Positions 9,101 through 19,010 of a stretch of 64,000 bases of DNA are shown here, in pieces. The first letter of the stretch is position 1; each line of letters begins with the position of its first letter. Under the pieces are notes generated by a model. It made no database searches, was not told the DNA's origin, and saw only the letters and a program-made list of their open reading frames with translations. Both the position numbers and the translations under genes were made by a program. This DNA is from JAJRAN01 sp963827135 (GTDB lineage Archaea; Thermoplasmatota; Thermoplasmata; Methanomassiliicoccales; UBA472), in contig CAWGZX010000006.1 in the NCBI GenBank assembly GCA_963827135.1, forward strand, positions 124,001 to 188,000. The letters run 5' to 3'.

Positions 9101-11586
9101 TCGTTCCTGAAGGCGAAGATGAGGTAGTAGGTGCCAGGGGTGTCGGGGGCGGTGACCGAGACGCCGACCTCCACTTCAGAGGTTCCGGAGGCCAGGTCCG
9201 AAGCCGCCTCGAAGAACGACCCGGATGGCGGCCCCCAGCTGGTGGTCCCGATCAAAGGTATCTGGTCCGACGAGGACCATGACACATTGGTATGGAGGAG
9301 GATGGTCCCGCTGACCGTGTACCCCGCTTGGACCGTCAGGCTCTTGTCCGGGGCGACCGAGGAGAAACCACCGGTCCCAGATGCTATCGATAAGGAGGAG
9401 TTGCGACCGTAGTCCAAAGCCCCAGATTCATAGGAGAAGGTGAGCGAGTACCTTGAGAACTGCCCCGCATCGGGCAGCACCTTCAGGAAGTAGCCGTCGC
9501 TGGAAGGAGCGAAGAAGTCGACCACCTCCGAGGACCCGGACGTGGAGGACGAATCGATAGGGGTCGTGCCATCTGGACCATATAGGTACAGGTCGAGGTC
9601 CCCCAAAGAGGAGTTCAGGTCGAGCTGGACCGTCAACCGATCATCCTGCTCGACGGTGAATCGATACCAATCAGCATCGAGGCCGACGAAGCCCTCGTAA
9701 GTCCCGGTTGGGGCTAGTGAATAAGCATGGGACGAATCGTCGTTCTCCTCGAAGGAATCGTCCATCGGGATGATGACGACCTTGTCCACCCAGGCGGTGT
9801 CCGAGTTACCACAGTTGGAGATGTCGCGGGTATAGTTCCATTTCAGGATGTGGGCGCCCGAGCTCAGGCTAAAGCTCTTCTTGGTCCAATCCAGGATTCC
9901 GCTGGTCGAGTCCTGCTGCACTCCATCCACATAGAAGCGCAGGTAATCCTTCCCGCTCTCTGAGCTGACCTTCCAGTAGAAGCTCACACCGCTGGCGGAG
10001 GCGACCGTCACCTGCATGGACGAATAGGAGCTGTCGCCCACATCCCCGCTCTGCATCGAGGACCCCCCGGCGTAGGAGGCGTGAGGCACCGCCGTCCAAC
10101 GCGCCTGACCGGAGGAGGAGAAGCTCACTCCTGGGTAATCGAGGGCGGCAGTGCTGCCGATAATGGTGTACTTTGCGAATGTGATCGAAGCATGGCCAGG
10201 GACCGAGCTTGGGACTCCGTTGCTTTGCGCCGACGCTTGGGTCGGAGCGCCTGGGACATAGCCGCCCTCATAGCTCTCGACCTTGAGCGAGCTCAGCACT
10301 CCGGTCCCGGACGGCAGGTCCACCCAGAAATTGGACGAGCCAGAATCGAAATCGCTCCGGAAATCGCTTATGTCCAAGCACATGAAGCTAGGGAAATCAT
10401 GGCTCGAGTCGTAGGCGAAGTAGGGGCTGACCTGCTTGGAATAGCTAGGGTAAGTCCCAAGGTTCATGGTCAAGCTCCCACGAATGGGCGCGTCGTTGAA
10501 ATGCAACGTGGCCAGCATTGAAGGAAGGTAGTCGGCCCGATCTATTACCTCTGTCAACCCCTGATATGGATGAGTACAAATCTCCTTGAAGGCCGCGTAC
10601 GTCAACCAGTAATAGCCTCCGTTGCCCCAGCCCGAGCCCCAGGAATTGACGATCCGGAATGCCCCCACATCGCCATCCTCGGAGATGGTGTCGTTATAGC
10701 CAACAACCGTCTGCGCGTGGTTCAGGTCCGAGTCCTCTATGTATTCGGAAGACGTGACGATATATTGGCCATTGTCGAAAGTGTAATACCCAGCATTCAT
10801 AGCGAAGGTTATCGGTCGGTCCTCGGAGATCATCTGCTTTACCTGATTCACGGCCGCATCGCCGGTCAGGTCATGGAAGACGTAGCTCGAAGCCCGATGG
10901 AGAGGGGCCTCCCTGAAAGCCTCAGGGCTACCCCAACCCACTGGATCCGCTTGGTTGTATGGGTGGGTGGCCCAGGTGGCTATCCCCCAATCAATGGCGA
11001 CCTCAAAATTCGTTGACATCCAGGAACCCTTATCTACGCCTCCGTTCACCTTGTTGTAGGCCCAGGCCGGGCTCATCAGGTGGGCGTTGTTCGTACCAGA
11101 CTTAGCATCGGTCCAGCCGTTGTCCTTGGCCTCGAGGTAGCCGTAGGCATAGTAGATGGAGGCCCAGGCGCCGCAGGAGCCTTGCGAGCCTTGGCTGCGG
11201 ACCGCGGGGAAGTAGGATTGTGATGAGAGGTCGTAGGCTGAGGGTAGGGCCAGGTCTTCAGGGATGGTATCCTCCGCTATACCCACCCTACCCACCATTG
11301 CCTGCCACTCCTCCTCGGTCGGAGGGGCTAGACCAGTACCGAAACCATCAACGATCTCGTTATAGTTCACGCCCTCCTGCCTGACCCCGATCCTCTCGCG
11401 CATGGAGAGCATCTCCTGCTCGGTCATCAGGTGGTACCTCACCCCATCGGCCTCGTGAATGGTCGTTCCATCGAAATCAGCATCGGAGCCCGAGATGCCG
11501 TAAGCAGCGCCGTGTCCAGGTATGACTGCAAGGGTGGCGGTCATCAACAATAGGCCGAGCAGAACGAAGGTAATGTGGCGGGACAT
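6138..11586 (-). CDS. Secreted, membrane-anchored papain-family (C1) protease with Ig-like repeats; one frameshift near 6846
   Basis: About 1,815 residues once a single extra base near 6845-6848 is ignored. Order: signal peptide (1-~28); propeptide; C1 peptidase domain with Gln132, Cys138 (SQGSQGSCGAWA), His290 (LNHAQTVVGYND) and Asn314 (IVNSWGSGWGNGGYYW); a sugar-binding-like strand region; a PPC-like domain (~620-720, DADWYRFTVEQDDRL and LDLYLYGPDG). Nine ~88-residue OmpL47/Ig-like repeats follow, each with a GWYxSxV...SG...G.W..Y...YS.D.AGN pattern, then one divergent repeat. It ends in a membrane helix (GPWLLMAIIALVVVAIVLVAM) and KKRKG. It probably cleaves proteins at the cell surface. 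The frame changes in repeat 8 between GVHTL and TFYSIDIAGN. Repeat spacing is kept across the break, so a sequence error is likely. Confidence 0.85.
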
Positions 11587-11751
11587 CCTCGGGCACCTGG
11601 ACGATTTGCACTAGACTATCTGGAGCAAAGGGGCCAAGTTGGTTATGTTAGTTTCTGAACAATTATCGTTCCACATTCCGCCGTTAGGCTCAACCATGAT
11701 AATGGAATGGCAGGTTTGATATCGGGGCGGTCCGTAACCTATGTGAGCGTC

Positions 11752-12192
11752 ATGAAAGTCAACCTTTTGGCCATCATTGGAGGGTTGCTCGGTGTGATGT
11801 GCCTCCTCCTGCCTTGGACGGTGACGGATGTGGACAGCGTCTTCGGGGACTCGAGCTCGGAGATGAATTTGGCCGATTACATGCATGAGGACAACGCTTC
11901 CTTCTCGTTCGCGGTCGTCCTCTTCCTGCTCTGCTCTGCGCTGGTCCTGGTGTCGCCCTTGGGGGCGGTAGGCCAGTTCTTCGGTTGGCTGACATTCCTG
12001 GCTACCGTGCTCGAGGACCTAGGCACAACGGAGACATCGATCGCCACCATCACCACCTCCTTGGGGCTGGGGTTCGTGGCGGGGGCCGTTGCTTGGGGTC
12101 TGGTCCTTGTATCGCTCATCAAGCCCGTCGGTCCGGGCCATGTCGGTACCCCCAGGTCAGCCATTGAGCGATTCCTGACCTGGTGCCCCTAA
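11752..12192 (+). CDS. Small multi-pass membrane protein of unknown function
   Basis: 146 residues from the ATG at 11752; an in-frame ATG at 11707 and a GTG at 11743 are alternatives. Four hydrophobic stretches can be seen: MKVNLLAIIGGLLGVMCLLLP, SFAVVLFLLCSALVLVSPLGA, FFGWLTFLATVL and LGLGFVAGAVAWGLVLVSLI. Between the first two is an acidic, probably external loop (VDSVFGDSSSEMNLADYMHEDN). I do not recognise a family. It is divergent from the giant protease, with about 165 bases between starts, and converges on phoU. It may belong to the surface-protein block, but no function can be named. Confidence 0.6.
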   Translation: MKVNLLAIIGGLLGVMCLLLPWTVTDVDSVFGDSSSEMNLADYMHEDNASFSFAVVLFLLCSALVLVSPLGAVGQFFGWLTFLATVLEDLGTTETSIATITTSLGLGFVAGAVAWGLVLVSLIKPVGPGHVGTPRSAIERFLTWCP

Positions 12193-12193
12193 A

Positions 12194-12955
12194 CTATTTC
12201 TCTGCCAGATCGTGATCGCTTCGCTCATCCATATCGTGGTATTCAGGCCTCGGCGCGCCCGCATCCTTTGGGCATGACTTGTTGGGGCTCTTCTTCCTGT
12301 CCTTCGGGTTCATGCGCTCCCCTGTGACCATGTACACCACCCTCTCCCCGATGTTGCAAGAGTGGTCGGCGATGCGCTCCAGGTACCTGGCGATCAAGAT
12401 GATGTGAGTCCCGACCGTGATCTTTCTGGGGTCCTCGATCATGTAGGTGAGCGTGGCCCTGAAGTTCAGGTCGTAGAGGCAATCGACCTCGTCGTCGCGC
12501 TCGAAGAGCTGCCTGGCCGCCTGGTCGTCCCTGCGGATGAAGGAGTCGATGGCATCGGTGACCATGGCCACGACCAAGGAGGCCATGTGAGGGATGTTGA
12601 CCGGGCGACGGAAGCCGTTGTCCGAGGTTACGATATCGTACACCTCGACTATGTCGCTGGCGTACCTTCCGATGCGGTTGAGGTCGGTGATGATTTTAAG
12701 GCACGTGGAAACAGTCCGCAAGTCACCAGCCACAGGGGTGTGCAGGGCGATCAGGTCGAGGCAGCGCTTCTCAATTATCTGCTCCAGGTGGTAGATCTCC
12801 CTGTCCAGGCGCTCCACCTCGGCCTTGAGCAACGGGTCCTTGTTAACAATGCACTTGACCGCCTTCTCCACGGCTTCGCGCGCCAGCGAGGCCATCTGCG
12901 ATACTTCCAGGTTCAGCTGGCCCATCTCCTGATTGAAAATAATCCTAGATGTCAT
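12194..12955 (-). CDS. phoU: PhoU phosphate-transport regulator
   Basis: 253 residues with two PhoU three-helix repeats. The first (~10-105) has the metal-binding LDREIYHLEQIIEKRCLDLI and DLNRIGRYASDIVE. The second (~115-210) has IARYLERIADHSCNIGERVVYMVTGE. In this family PhoU restrains the Pst transporter and phosphate signalling when phosphate is plentiful. It is the last gene of pstS-pstC-pstA-pstB-phoU and starts three bases after the pstB stop. The last ~35 residues are charged and low in complexity. A second PhoU-domain protein with a DNA-binding domain lies at 17696. Confidence 0.93.
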   Translation of the reverse strand: MTSRIIFNQEMGQLNLEVSQMASLAREAVEKAVKCIVNKDPLLKAEVERLDREIYHLEQIIEKRCLDLIALHTPVAGDLRTVSTCLKIITDLNRIGRYASDIVEVYDIVTSDNGFRRPVNIPHMASLVVAMVTDAIDSFIRRDDQAARQLFERDDEVDCLYDLNFRATLTYMIEDPRKITVGTHIILIARYLERIADHSCNIGERVVYMVTGERMNPKDRKKSPNKSCPKDAGAPRPEYHDMDERSDHDLAEK

Positions 12956-12958
12956 TCT

Positions 12959-13759
12959 TCACCCCATCCTACCGGTGATGTATTGCTCCGTCAGCTTTTC
13001 TTGAGGCCTTTCGAATATTTTCTCGGTCTCATCGAACTCTACAAGTTCCCCGAGGTAGAAGAAGGCAGTCTTGTCCGCTACCCTCGCTGCCTGCTGCATA
13101 TTGTGGGTGACTATGACCACCGTGAAATCCTTCTTCAAGTCAATCAGCAGATCCTCAATCTTCGCAGTTGCGATTGGATCCAAGGCAGAGCAGGGCTCAT
13201 CGAACAAGAGTATCTCTGGGTTCACCGCCAAAGTCCTTGCTATGCATAGCCTTTGTTGCTGCCCGCCTGAGAGATCATAAGCGCTCTTGTTCATCCTGTC
13301 CTTGACTTCGTCCCAGAGAGCCGCCCTCTTAATGCTGGCTTCGACTAGATTCTCGAGCTCTTTCTTCGAGTACTTCCTTACCACCATTTCGCCTTTTTCC
13401 TTTGCGGAGGGCTCTTCGCGCCCATGGATACGGGGGGCATAGGCAATGTTCTCAAAGATGCTCTTGGGGAAGGGGTTCGGCTTCTGGAAGACCATACCGA
13501 TGCGCCGCCTGATCTCCACCACATCCACTTCCGGGTCGTAGATGTTCTTGTCATTGACTATCACCTGACCTTCTACACGACACTTGGGCACGATGTCGTT
13601 CATGCGGTTGACGCATCGTATGAAGGTGCTCTTACCACAGCCAGATGGGCCGATGATTGCTGTTATCTCGTTCTTGGGTATGGAGAAGGTTACTCCTTTA
13701 AGCGCATGGTTCTGATCGAACCACACATTTAGGTCCTTCACCTGAATCGATCCGTTCAT
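12959..13759 (-). CDS. pstB: Phosphate ABC transporter ATP-binding protein PstB
   Basis: 266 residues. It powers high-affinity phosphate import through PstC/PstA. Walker A is GPSGCGKSTF, the ABC signature LSGGQQQRLCIART, and Walker B EILLFDEPCSALDP, followed by the switch VIVTHNMQQAARVADKTAFFYLG. A ~20-residue insert (YAPRIHGREEPSAKEKGEM) sits between the Q-loop and the signature. I chose the ATG at 13759, preceded by GGTGA; a GTG at 13771 would add four residues and overlap pstA slightly. It sits between pstA and phoU. Confidence 0.95.
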   Translation of the reverse strand: MNGSIQVKDLNVWFDQNHALKGVTFSIPKNEITAIIGPSGCGKSTFIRCVNRMNDIVPKCRVEGQVIVNDKNIYDPEVDVVEIRRRIGMVFQKPNPFPKSIFENIAYAPRIHGREEPSAKEKGEMVVRKYSKKELENLVEASIKRAALWDEVKDRMNKSAYDLSGGQQQRLCIARTLAVNPEILLFDEPCSALDPIATAKIEDLLIDLKKDFTVVIVTHNMQQAARVADKTAFFYLGELVEFDETEKIFERPQEKLTEQYITGRMG

Positions 13760-13764
13760 GATTT

Positions 13765-14613
13765 TCACCACTTGTATTTCTCTCTGTATCGGTTGCGGAT
13801 GATGATGGCGCTAAGGTTCATGGCCACGACCATTACCAGCAGCACCAGTGCCGTGCCCCACTGGAAATCTTGCGTCTTATCGTATGGGGTTTGCGTCGAC
13901 AGGGAATATAACAGGTACGGCATGGCCTGGAACGAATCCCATACATTTTGGGGAAGGGTGAATTTTAAGAACACCACTCCGGTCATCAGAATAGGCGCAG
14001 TCTCCCCCGCCGCCCTGCTAATGGACAGTATGACTCCGGTGAGGATTCCAGGAAGCGAATAAGGAAGCACGTGATGGCGGATGGTCTGCCATTTGGTTGC
14101 CCCCAATGCCAAGGAGGCTTCCCTGAGGGAAGAGGGCACGGCCTGGATGGCCTCACGGGAGGCGGTAATAACCAAAGGAAGGACCACAAAGGCCAATGTG
14201 AATGCAGAGGCCATCAGGCTGAAGCCCCAGCCAACAAAGAACACTAGCATGCCTAAGCCCAATAGACCGTACACGATCGAAGGTACGCCTGCCAAGTTGT
14301 TCACTACAACACGCAGCAGGTTGCCGAACCAATTCTTACTCTGGTATTCAGAGACATATATGGCGGTGAATACGCCGATCGGCACCGCGATTATCATCAC
14401 CAAGCCGACCAAGTAGAGCGTCCCGACGATTGCAGGGAATATCCCCCCCTCGGTAAATCCCTTCCTTGGGAACTGGGTGAGGAACTCCCAGCTGATGGTT
14501 CCGATGCCGAGTACCACGATATATCCGACTATGATGATGAGAGCAAGCGCCACTACCCAAGCGCAGCCACGAAAGAGGAGGAAGAACGCTCGTTCCTTGT
14601 TGCGGCGTTTCAT
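13765..14613 (-). CDS. pstA: Phosphate ABC transporter permease PstA
   Basis: 282 residues from the ATG at 14613, which overlaps the pstC stop by ATGA. Six membrane segments are expected, the first at ~14-36. The permease-ATPase coupling motif is AVPSSLREASLALGATKWQTIRHHVLP. It forms the membrane channel for phosphate with PstC. A longer in-frame start at 14646 lies inside pstC and is unlikely. Confidence 0.94.
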   Translation of the reverse strand: MKRRNKERAFFLLFRGCAWVVALALIIIVGYIVVLGIGTISWEFLTQFPRKGFTEGGIFPAIVGTLYLVGLVMIIAVPIGVFTAIYVSEYQSKNWFGNLLRVVVNNLAGVPSIVYGLLGLGMLVFFVGWGFSLMASAFTLAFVVLPLVITASREAIQAVPSSLREASLALGATKWQTIRHHVLPYSLPGILTGVILSISRAAGETAPILMTGVVFLKFTLPQNVWDSFQAMPYLLYSLSTQTPYDKTQDFQWGTALVLLVMVVAMNLSAIIIRNRYREKYKW

Positions 14614-15530
14614 TGATACCTCTCCGTGTACTTTCTCATGGCCCAATCAGCCGCATAGTTCAAGGCGAACGTCATGGCGAATAGCACCAGGCCAAGCTCG
14701 AAGAGCGCGTAGTAGTGTGTGCTGTTAAAAGCCACCTCGGATATCTCGATGGCTATGGTGGAGGTCATGGGCTGTCCCGAGGAGAACGGGTCCCACGTCA
14801 GCTGGGGGGCGCTGCCCGTGGCCATGACCACCACCATGGTCTCGCCCACCGCCCTTCCGATGGAGAGCATCATCGCGGCGACGATCCCTGGCCTGGCGGC
14901 CGGTACGATCACCTTCCATACGGTCTCCCATCGCGTCATGCCTAAGGCGAGGGAAGCCTCCTTGAGGCTCCTCGGTACGCTGTTCATGGCATCCTCAGAG
15001 AGAGAGACCATGATTGGTACCATCATGATGGCGAGGAAGACCGCGCCATTGAATAGGTTGAGGTAATCGCTTGGTTGCCACCAAGGCAGGAAGGCGGTCC
15101 ACATGAACCTAGCGAATATTGTCAGGGCGAAGAAGCCCAACATGACAGATGGTAGACCAGCAAGGACCTCCACTGCTGGCTTCATCACCTTCTTGATCCT
15201 TGGGTGCGCTATTTCGGATAGGTATATGGTGGCACCTAGCCCGATGGGGATGGCGATGAGGGCTGAGAGGAACGTAACCACCAGCGTCGCCACCAACAAC
15301 GGCACCATGCCGTAGAGGGGCTCGACCGGGTTGGTAGGGTCCCATACCGTCCCGGTGAAGAAATCCCATTGGCTTATACTTACGAATGCCGGGAGTGAAT
15401 TGAGGAACAGGAAGATAGCGACGGCCGCTAGCACCAAAATTGCGAAGAGTGAGATGACAACGAGAAGGGCGTGAATCAATGCATCATTGATGCGCCGTCT
15501 CTTCGCCACGACCCTTTTCTTTGTCGCCAC
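14610..15530 (-). CDS. pstC: Phosphate ABC transporter permease PstC
   Basis: 306 residues from a GTG start at 15530, preceded by a strong GGAGGTAGGAG. A basic N-terminus (KKRVVAKRRR) is followed by a first membrane helix at ~18-42. The coupling motif is SVPRSLKEASLALGMTRWETVWKVIVP, and TGSAPQLTWDPFSSGQPMTS matches the PstC-type loop. It pairs with PstA. The 142-base gap back to pstS holds an AT-rich stretch and the 7-mer ATATTGT (15573-15579), also present in the pstS/phoU-like promoter region. Confidence 0.94.
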   Translation of the reverse strand: MATKKRVVAKRRRINDALIHALLVVISLFAILVLAAVAIFLFLNSLPAFVSISQWDFFTGTVWDPTNPVEPLYGMVPLLVATLVVTFLSALIAIPIGLGATIYLSEIAHPRIKKVMKPAVEVLAGLPSVMLGFFALTIFARFMWTAFLPWWQPSDYLNLFNGAVFLAIMMVPIMVSLSEDAMNSVPRSLKEASLALGMTRWETVWKVIVPAARPGIVAAMMLSIGRAVGETMVVVMATGSAPQLTWDPFSSGQPMTSTIAIEISEVAFNSTHYYALFELGLVLFAMTFALNYAADWAMRKYTERYQ

Positions 15531-15672
15531 TGACTCCTACCTCCACCTTTTCAATTATTTTATGTCCACTGGATATTGTTGGAAGATTTCGGAAATGTCT
15601 TATTTGTATTTGGTAAGTAAAGAAAATACAGTAAGGAGAAAGGGTTTGAAGCCTGTAACATGCCAGACTCCC

Positions 15673-17416
15673 CTAGAATAGTTTGGCGCGCTCGGCCTCC
15701 AGCTGATCGGATGGTAGTGCGTAGAACCCAATCTCCTCAGCTACCATCTGGCCCTTATTGGCGTCCAGAATCCAGTTCATCCACTGCCAGACAGCTCCCT
15801 CAGGGACTTGTGCTGTGTAGAGGTAGAGATACCTAGCAATGTTGTACTGTCCAGACAGCACGGCGTCTTTGTCGAGCGGCGAATACGCTGGGGAAGTGTC
15901 GTTCTTCTTGATGTTAACGATATCGATTCCCGTCGCGCTTTCGATGTACCCGATGCCGACGTATCCAATGCCGCCCTCGTTGAGCTGTACCGCCTGTACA
16001 ATGGCCGCATTGCCGGTCATCTGGTTCATGCTCGACGCGTAAGCACCGTTGAGCAGCACATGCTCTTGGAAGTAGGCATAGGTGCCAGAGGTCGATTGCC
16101 TGCCATATAGGGCGATGGCCTTATCCGGGCCTCCGACCTGATTCCAGTTGGTGATCGTTCCATTGTAGATTCCCCTCAGCTGAGCGATGGTCAGGTTGGA
16201 GACGGTGTTCGACTGGTGCGTGATTATCGCGATGCCATCCACGGCAACCTTGAACTCCACCGGGTTGAGGCCAGCGGCCTGAGCCTGAGTAAGCTCCGAA
16301 GATTTCATCTGTCTAGATGCCTGGGCGATGTCCACCTGCTTGGCTATTAGCGCGGTGATGCCCGTGCCACTACCGCCGCCAGAGACCTCGACACCGATCC
16401 AGGACTTGTTCTCATAGAACTGCTCGGACCAGGCGGTACAGAGCTCAAGCATAGTGTCGGAACCCTTCTGGGTGACGGTCTGCGAGTCGACCAAGCCGAG
16501 CTTGGCCATGCCCTCCTCGATGTCATACCAGGGCAATCCGTAGAAACCGATCTGCTTTGCCACCTGCTGGCCCTTGGCCTCGGTCAGGATCCACTCGACC
16601 CAGGTCTTGGTCGCGCCATTTGGTGCGCCATCGGTGTAGATGTACAGGTATCTACGACAGGTCATACTTGCCAGAAAGGACCGCGGCCTCGTCCAATGGG
16701 GAATAGACCTGCGAGCTGGCATCCTTTTTGATGTTGAGGATGTCTATGCCTGTGGCGCTCTCTACATATCCAATCCCGACATAGCCAACGCCGCCTTCGT
16801 TCTGTTGTACTGCTTGCACGATGGCCGCGTTACCGGTCATCTGGTTCATGCTGCTGGAGTAGGCTCCGTTCTTCAGCACGTGCTCCTGGAAGTATGCGTA
16901 GGTCCCAGAGGTCGATTGCCTGCCATATAGGGCGATGGTCTTGTCCGAGCCTCCGACCTGGTTCCAGTTGGTTAGCGTGCCGTTGTAGATGCCCCTCAGC
17001 TGTTCTGTTGTGAGGACGGAGACGGTATTGGACTGGTGAGTTATGATGGCTATTCCATCAATGGCCACCTTGAACTCCAACGGGTCCACGCCTGCGGCAT
17101 GTGCTTGGTCAGTCTCCGTGGACTTCATCTGTCTTGAGGACTGTGCTATGTCTACCTGCTTGGCGATTAGTGCGGAGATGCCCGTACCACTGCCGCCACC
17201 AGAGACCTCGACTGTGATGTTCTGTTCATCAGCACCGAAGTCTTCAGCCCAAGCCACTGCGAGCTCGAGCATGGTATCTGAGCCCTTCTGAGTAATCGTC
17301 GTCTTTGCTGGCTCGTTGTCGCCCCCTCCATTGTCCATCAGGAGGACCCCGGCCACGGCCGCCATAATGATAATGGCCACGACGGCGATTGCGATCGTCA
17401 TTGTCTTCTTTTCCAT
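15673..17416 (-). CDS. pstS: Tandem (two-domain) phosphate-binding protein PstS; one frameshift near 16653
   Basis: About 580 residues if one extra base near 16652-16656 is ignored. It starts with a lipoprotein/anchor-like helix (~7-27, IAIAVVAIIIMAAVAGVLLM). Two PstS domains follow in one reading frame, joined by EEGMAKLGLVDSQTVTQ, with no signal peptide before the second. Each carries TQKGSDTMLEL, the phosphate loop SGGGSGTGI, VDIAQ(A/S)SRQMKS, IYNGT(I/L)TNWNQVGG and RQSTSGTYAYFQEHVL. The copies are nearly identical over long stretches, suggesting a recent duplication. Known role: capture of phosphate outside the cell for PstCAB. The frame breaks at the end of domain 1, between SGKYDLS and RYLYIYT. 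Start ATG has GAGGTGG upstream. Confidence 0.88.
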
Positions 17417-17589
17417 TCTAGTACCACCTCATTGTAAAAGGCCTTGAGCCTGCCTTACCAGGACCGATATCGCGTAGGAACGCAGGAGGAAAGCGGGTCT
17501 GCAGGAATCCATTCGGACCATTCCAGTCAGGCAGGAGCTCAAGATTCATTTCCTCGAATTGTCTTAAAATTACATACTCTTATATTCAT

Positions 17590-17660
17590 ATGCAAAGTAG
17601 AATATGTTTATATATATTTTAGTACGTTAGTCTATATAGAGTACATATTGTAAGTACATC
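17590..17660. promoter_or_regulatory. Divergent AT-rich promoter region between pstS and the AbrB-PhoU gene
   Basis: A strongly AT-rich block in a GC-rich genome. It holds a TATA-like TTTATATATATTTTAG (17607-17622) readable on both strands. An imperfect inverted pair, TAGAATATGT (17598-17607) and ACATATTGTA (17643-17652), flanks it, with 9 of 10 positions matching. Such a layout would suit an operator controlling both directions. TATA and operator roles are inference. Confidence 0.5.
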
Positions 17661-17695
17661 ATCTACTGATATATCCTCAATACTGGTGAAAGGTG

Positions 17696-18709
17696 ATGGA
17701 ATTGGAAATAAGACGCGTACAGAAGACAGGGGCTTCGACAATGACAGTATCGTTGCCCAAGGATTGGATAGTGGCGAATTCCATCAAACCAGGTACGCCT
17801 GTCGTGGTAAGGGCCATGACGGATGGCACCATCTGCATAGATCCTAAGATGCAGCAGGAGAAGGAGGAGAGCCGTAAGGTAATATTGGTAGGGGAGAACG
17901 AGACCAAGGAGCACCTGACGCGGAAGTTGATTGGTGCTTACCTTGCCGGATACAATATCATCGAGGTCAGGTCGAAGGGGCGCTTGGACCTCGAACTGAA
18001 ACATGGAGTCAAGGAGATCTCCAGGTTGGTGATCGGCCCAGAGGTGATCGAGGAGACGAGCAACACCCTGGTCCTCCATGACCTTTCGGACCCTGTCGAG
18101 CTTCCCCAGGAGAAGTGCGTCCGACGGATGCATTTGATAGTGGACAGCATGCACAAGGATGCCATCTTCTCCCTGCAGGAGGAGGACGAGGCCTTGGCGC
18201 AAGATGTCATCGACCGGGACGCGGACGTGGACCGCCTTTATTGGATGGCGGTCAAGCAGTATAACCTAATTCTGAAGGACCGTAAGCTGAGCGAGAGGCT
18301 CGGCGTGGACATCTATGAGGGCATGAGCCTGATGTTGGTCGCTAGGGGGATAGAGCGGATTGGCGATCATGCGGAGAAGATCGCTAACAACTCACTTACC
18401 CTGGCCAAGTCCAGTAACAAGATCGGCGACCTCAAGGAGATTGCCGATCTGAGCGCAAAGGCCATCAAAACCTTGGACATGGCCATGCAGGCGTTCTTCC
18501 TCAAGGACATCGCCTCGGCCAACGAAATCATCGACGAGGCGGACAGTCTGGTCCAGCATTGCCAGGATCTTGGTGGAAATGCACGTGTGCCATCGAACGT
18601 CTCCACCGTGGTCCGGACCTCGGTGCTCGATTCGATCATACGCACCACGATGTATGCCATGGACATCGCCGAGGTGGCGATCAATGGCGCGATGCGCTTG
18701 GACGATTGA
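17696..18709 (+). CDS. AbrB/SpoVT-domain plus PhoU-domain regulator (archaeal PhoU-like)
   Basis: 337 residues. The N-terminal ~45 residues (IRRVQKTGASTMTVSLPKDWIVANSIKPG) form a swapped-hairpin AbrB-type DNA-binding domain. Two PhoU repeats follow, at ~110-205 and ~210-320 (LMLVARGIERIGDHAEKIANNSL). This architecture is common in archaea and is thought to link phosphate status to transcription. It is divergent from the pst genes across an AT-rich promoter region, which fits a role in pst control. I chose the ATG at 17696 with GGTGA upstream; a GTG at 17693 is equally in frame. Confidence 0.87.
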   Translation: MELEIRRVQKTGASTMTVSLPKDWIVANSIKPGTPVVVRAMTDGTICIDPKMQQEKEESRKVILVGENETKEHLTRKLIGAYLAGYNIIEVRSKGRLDLELKHGVKEISRLVIGPEVIEETSNTLVLHDLSDPVELPQEKCVRRMHLIVDSMHKDAIFSLQEEDEALAQDVIDRDADVDRLYWMAVKQYNLILKDRKLSERLGVDIYEGMSLMLVARGIERIGDHAEKIANNSLTLAKSSNKIGDLKEIADLSAKAIKTLDMAMQAFFLKDIASANEIIDEADSLVQHCQDLGGNARVPSNVSTVVRTSVLDSIIRTTMYAMDIAEVAINGAMRLDD

Positions 18710-18774
18710 TAGCCGACCGACAATCGACTTCAGTTGGACGCAGGCGACCTGATTCTGAATATTTCCATTACCGC

Positions 18775-18963
18775 TCAGTACCCGGATAGCGGCCCGTCGG
18801 AGAACTCGGACCAGAGCTGCTGGTGGCATTTGGGGCAAAAGAACCTCTTCTTGCGCGCATAGGCGAAGAACACCATGACGACTGAGTCTAGGAAGGTGCG
18901 CTCCCTCTCCTCGATCACCAATTCCTCCTTACTCCCAGTCCATCCGCAATTGTCGCACTGCAT
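18775..18963 (-). CDS. Small zinc-ribbon protein
   Basis: 62 residues. Two CxxC pairs (MQCDNCGW at 3-6 and FFCPKCHQQLW near 43-46) bracket a basic/hydrophobic middle (FLDSVVMVFFAYARKKR), a rubredoxin-type zinc ribbon of unknown function. Its start lies about 50 bases beyond the probable end of the broken isocitrate dehydrogenase gene on the same strand, so it may be the last gene of that operon. Partner unknown. Confidence 0.65.
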   Translation of the reverse strand: MQCDNCGWTGSKEELVIEERERTFLDSVVMVFFAYARKKRFFCPKCHQQLWSEFSDGPLSGY

Positions 18964-19010
18964 GCAGGGAGATATCGCGTTGATGAAGGATAACTCTTAC
19001 CGAGGTCGAC

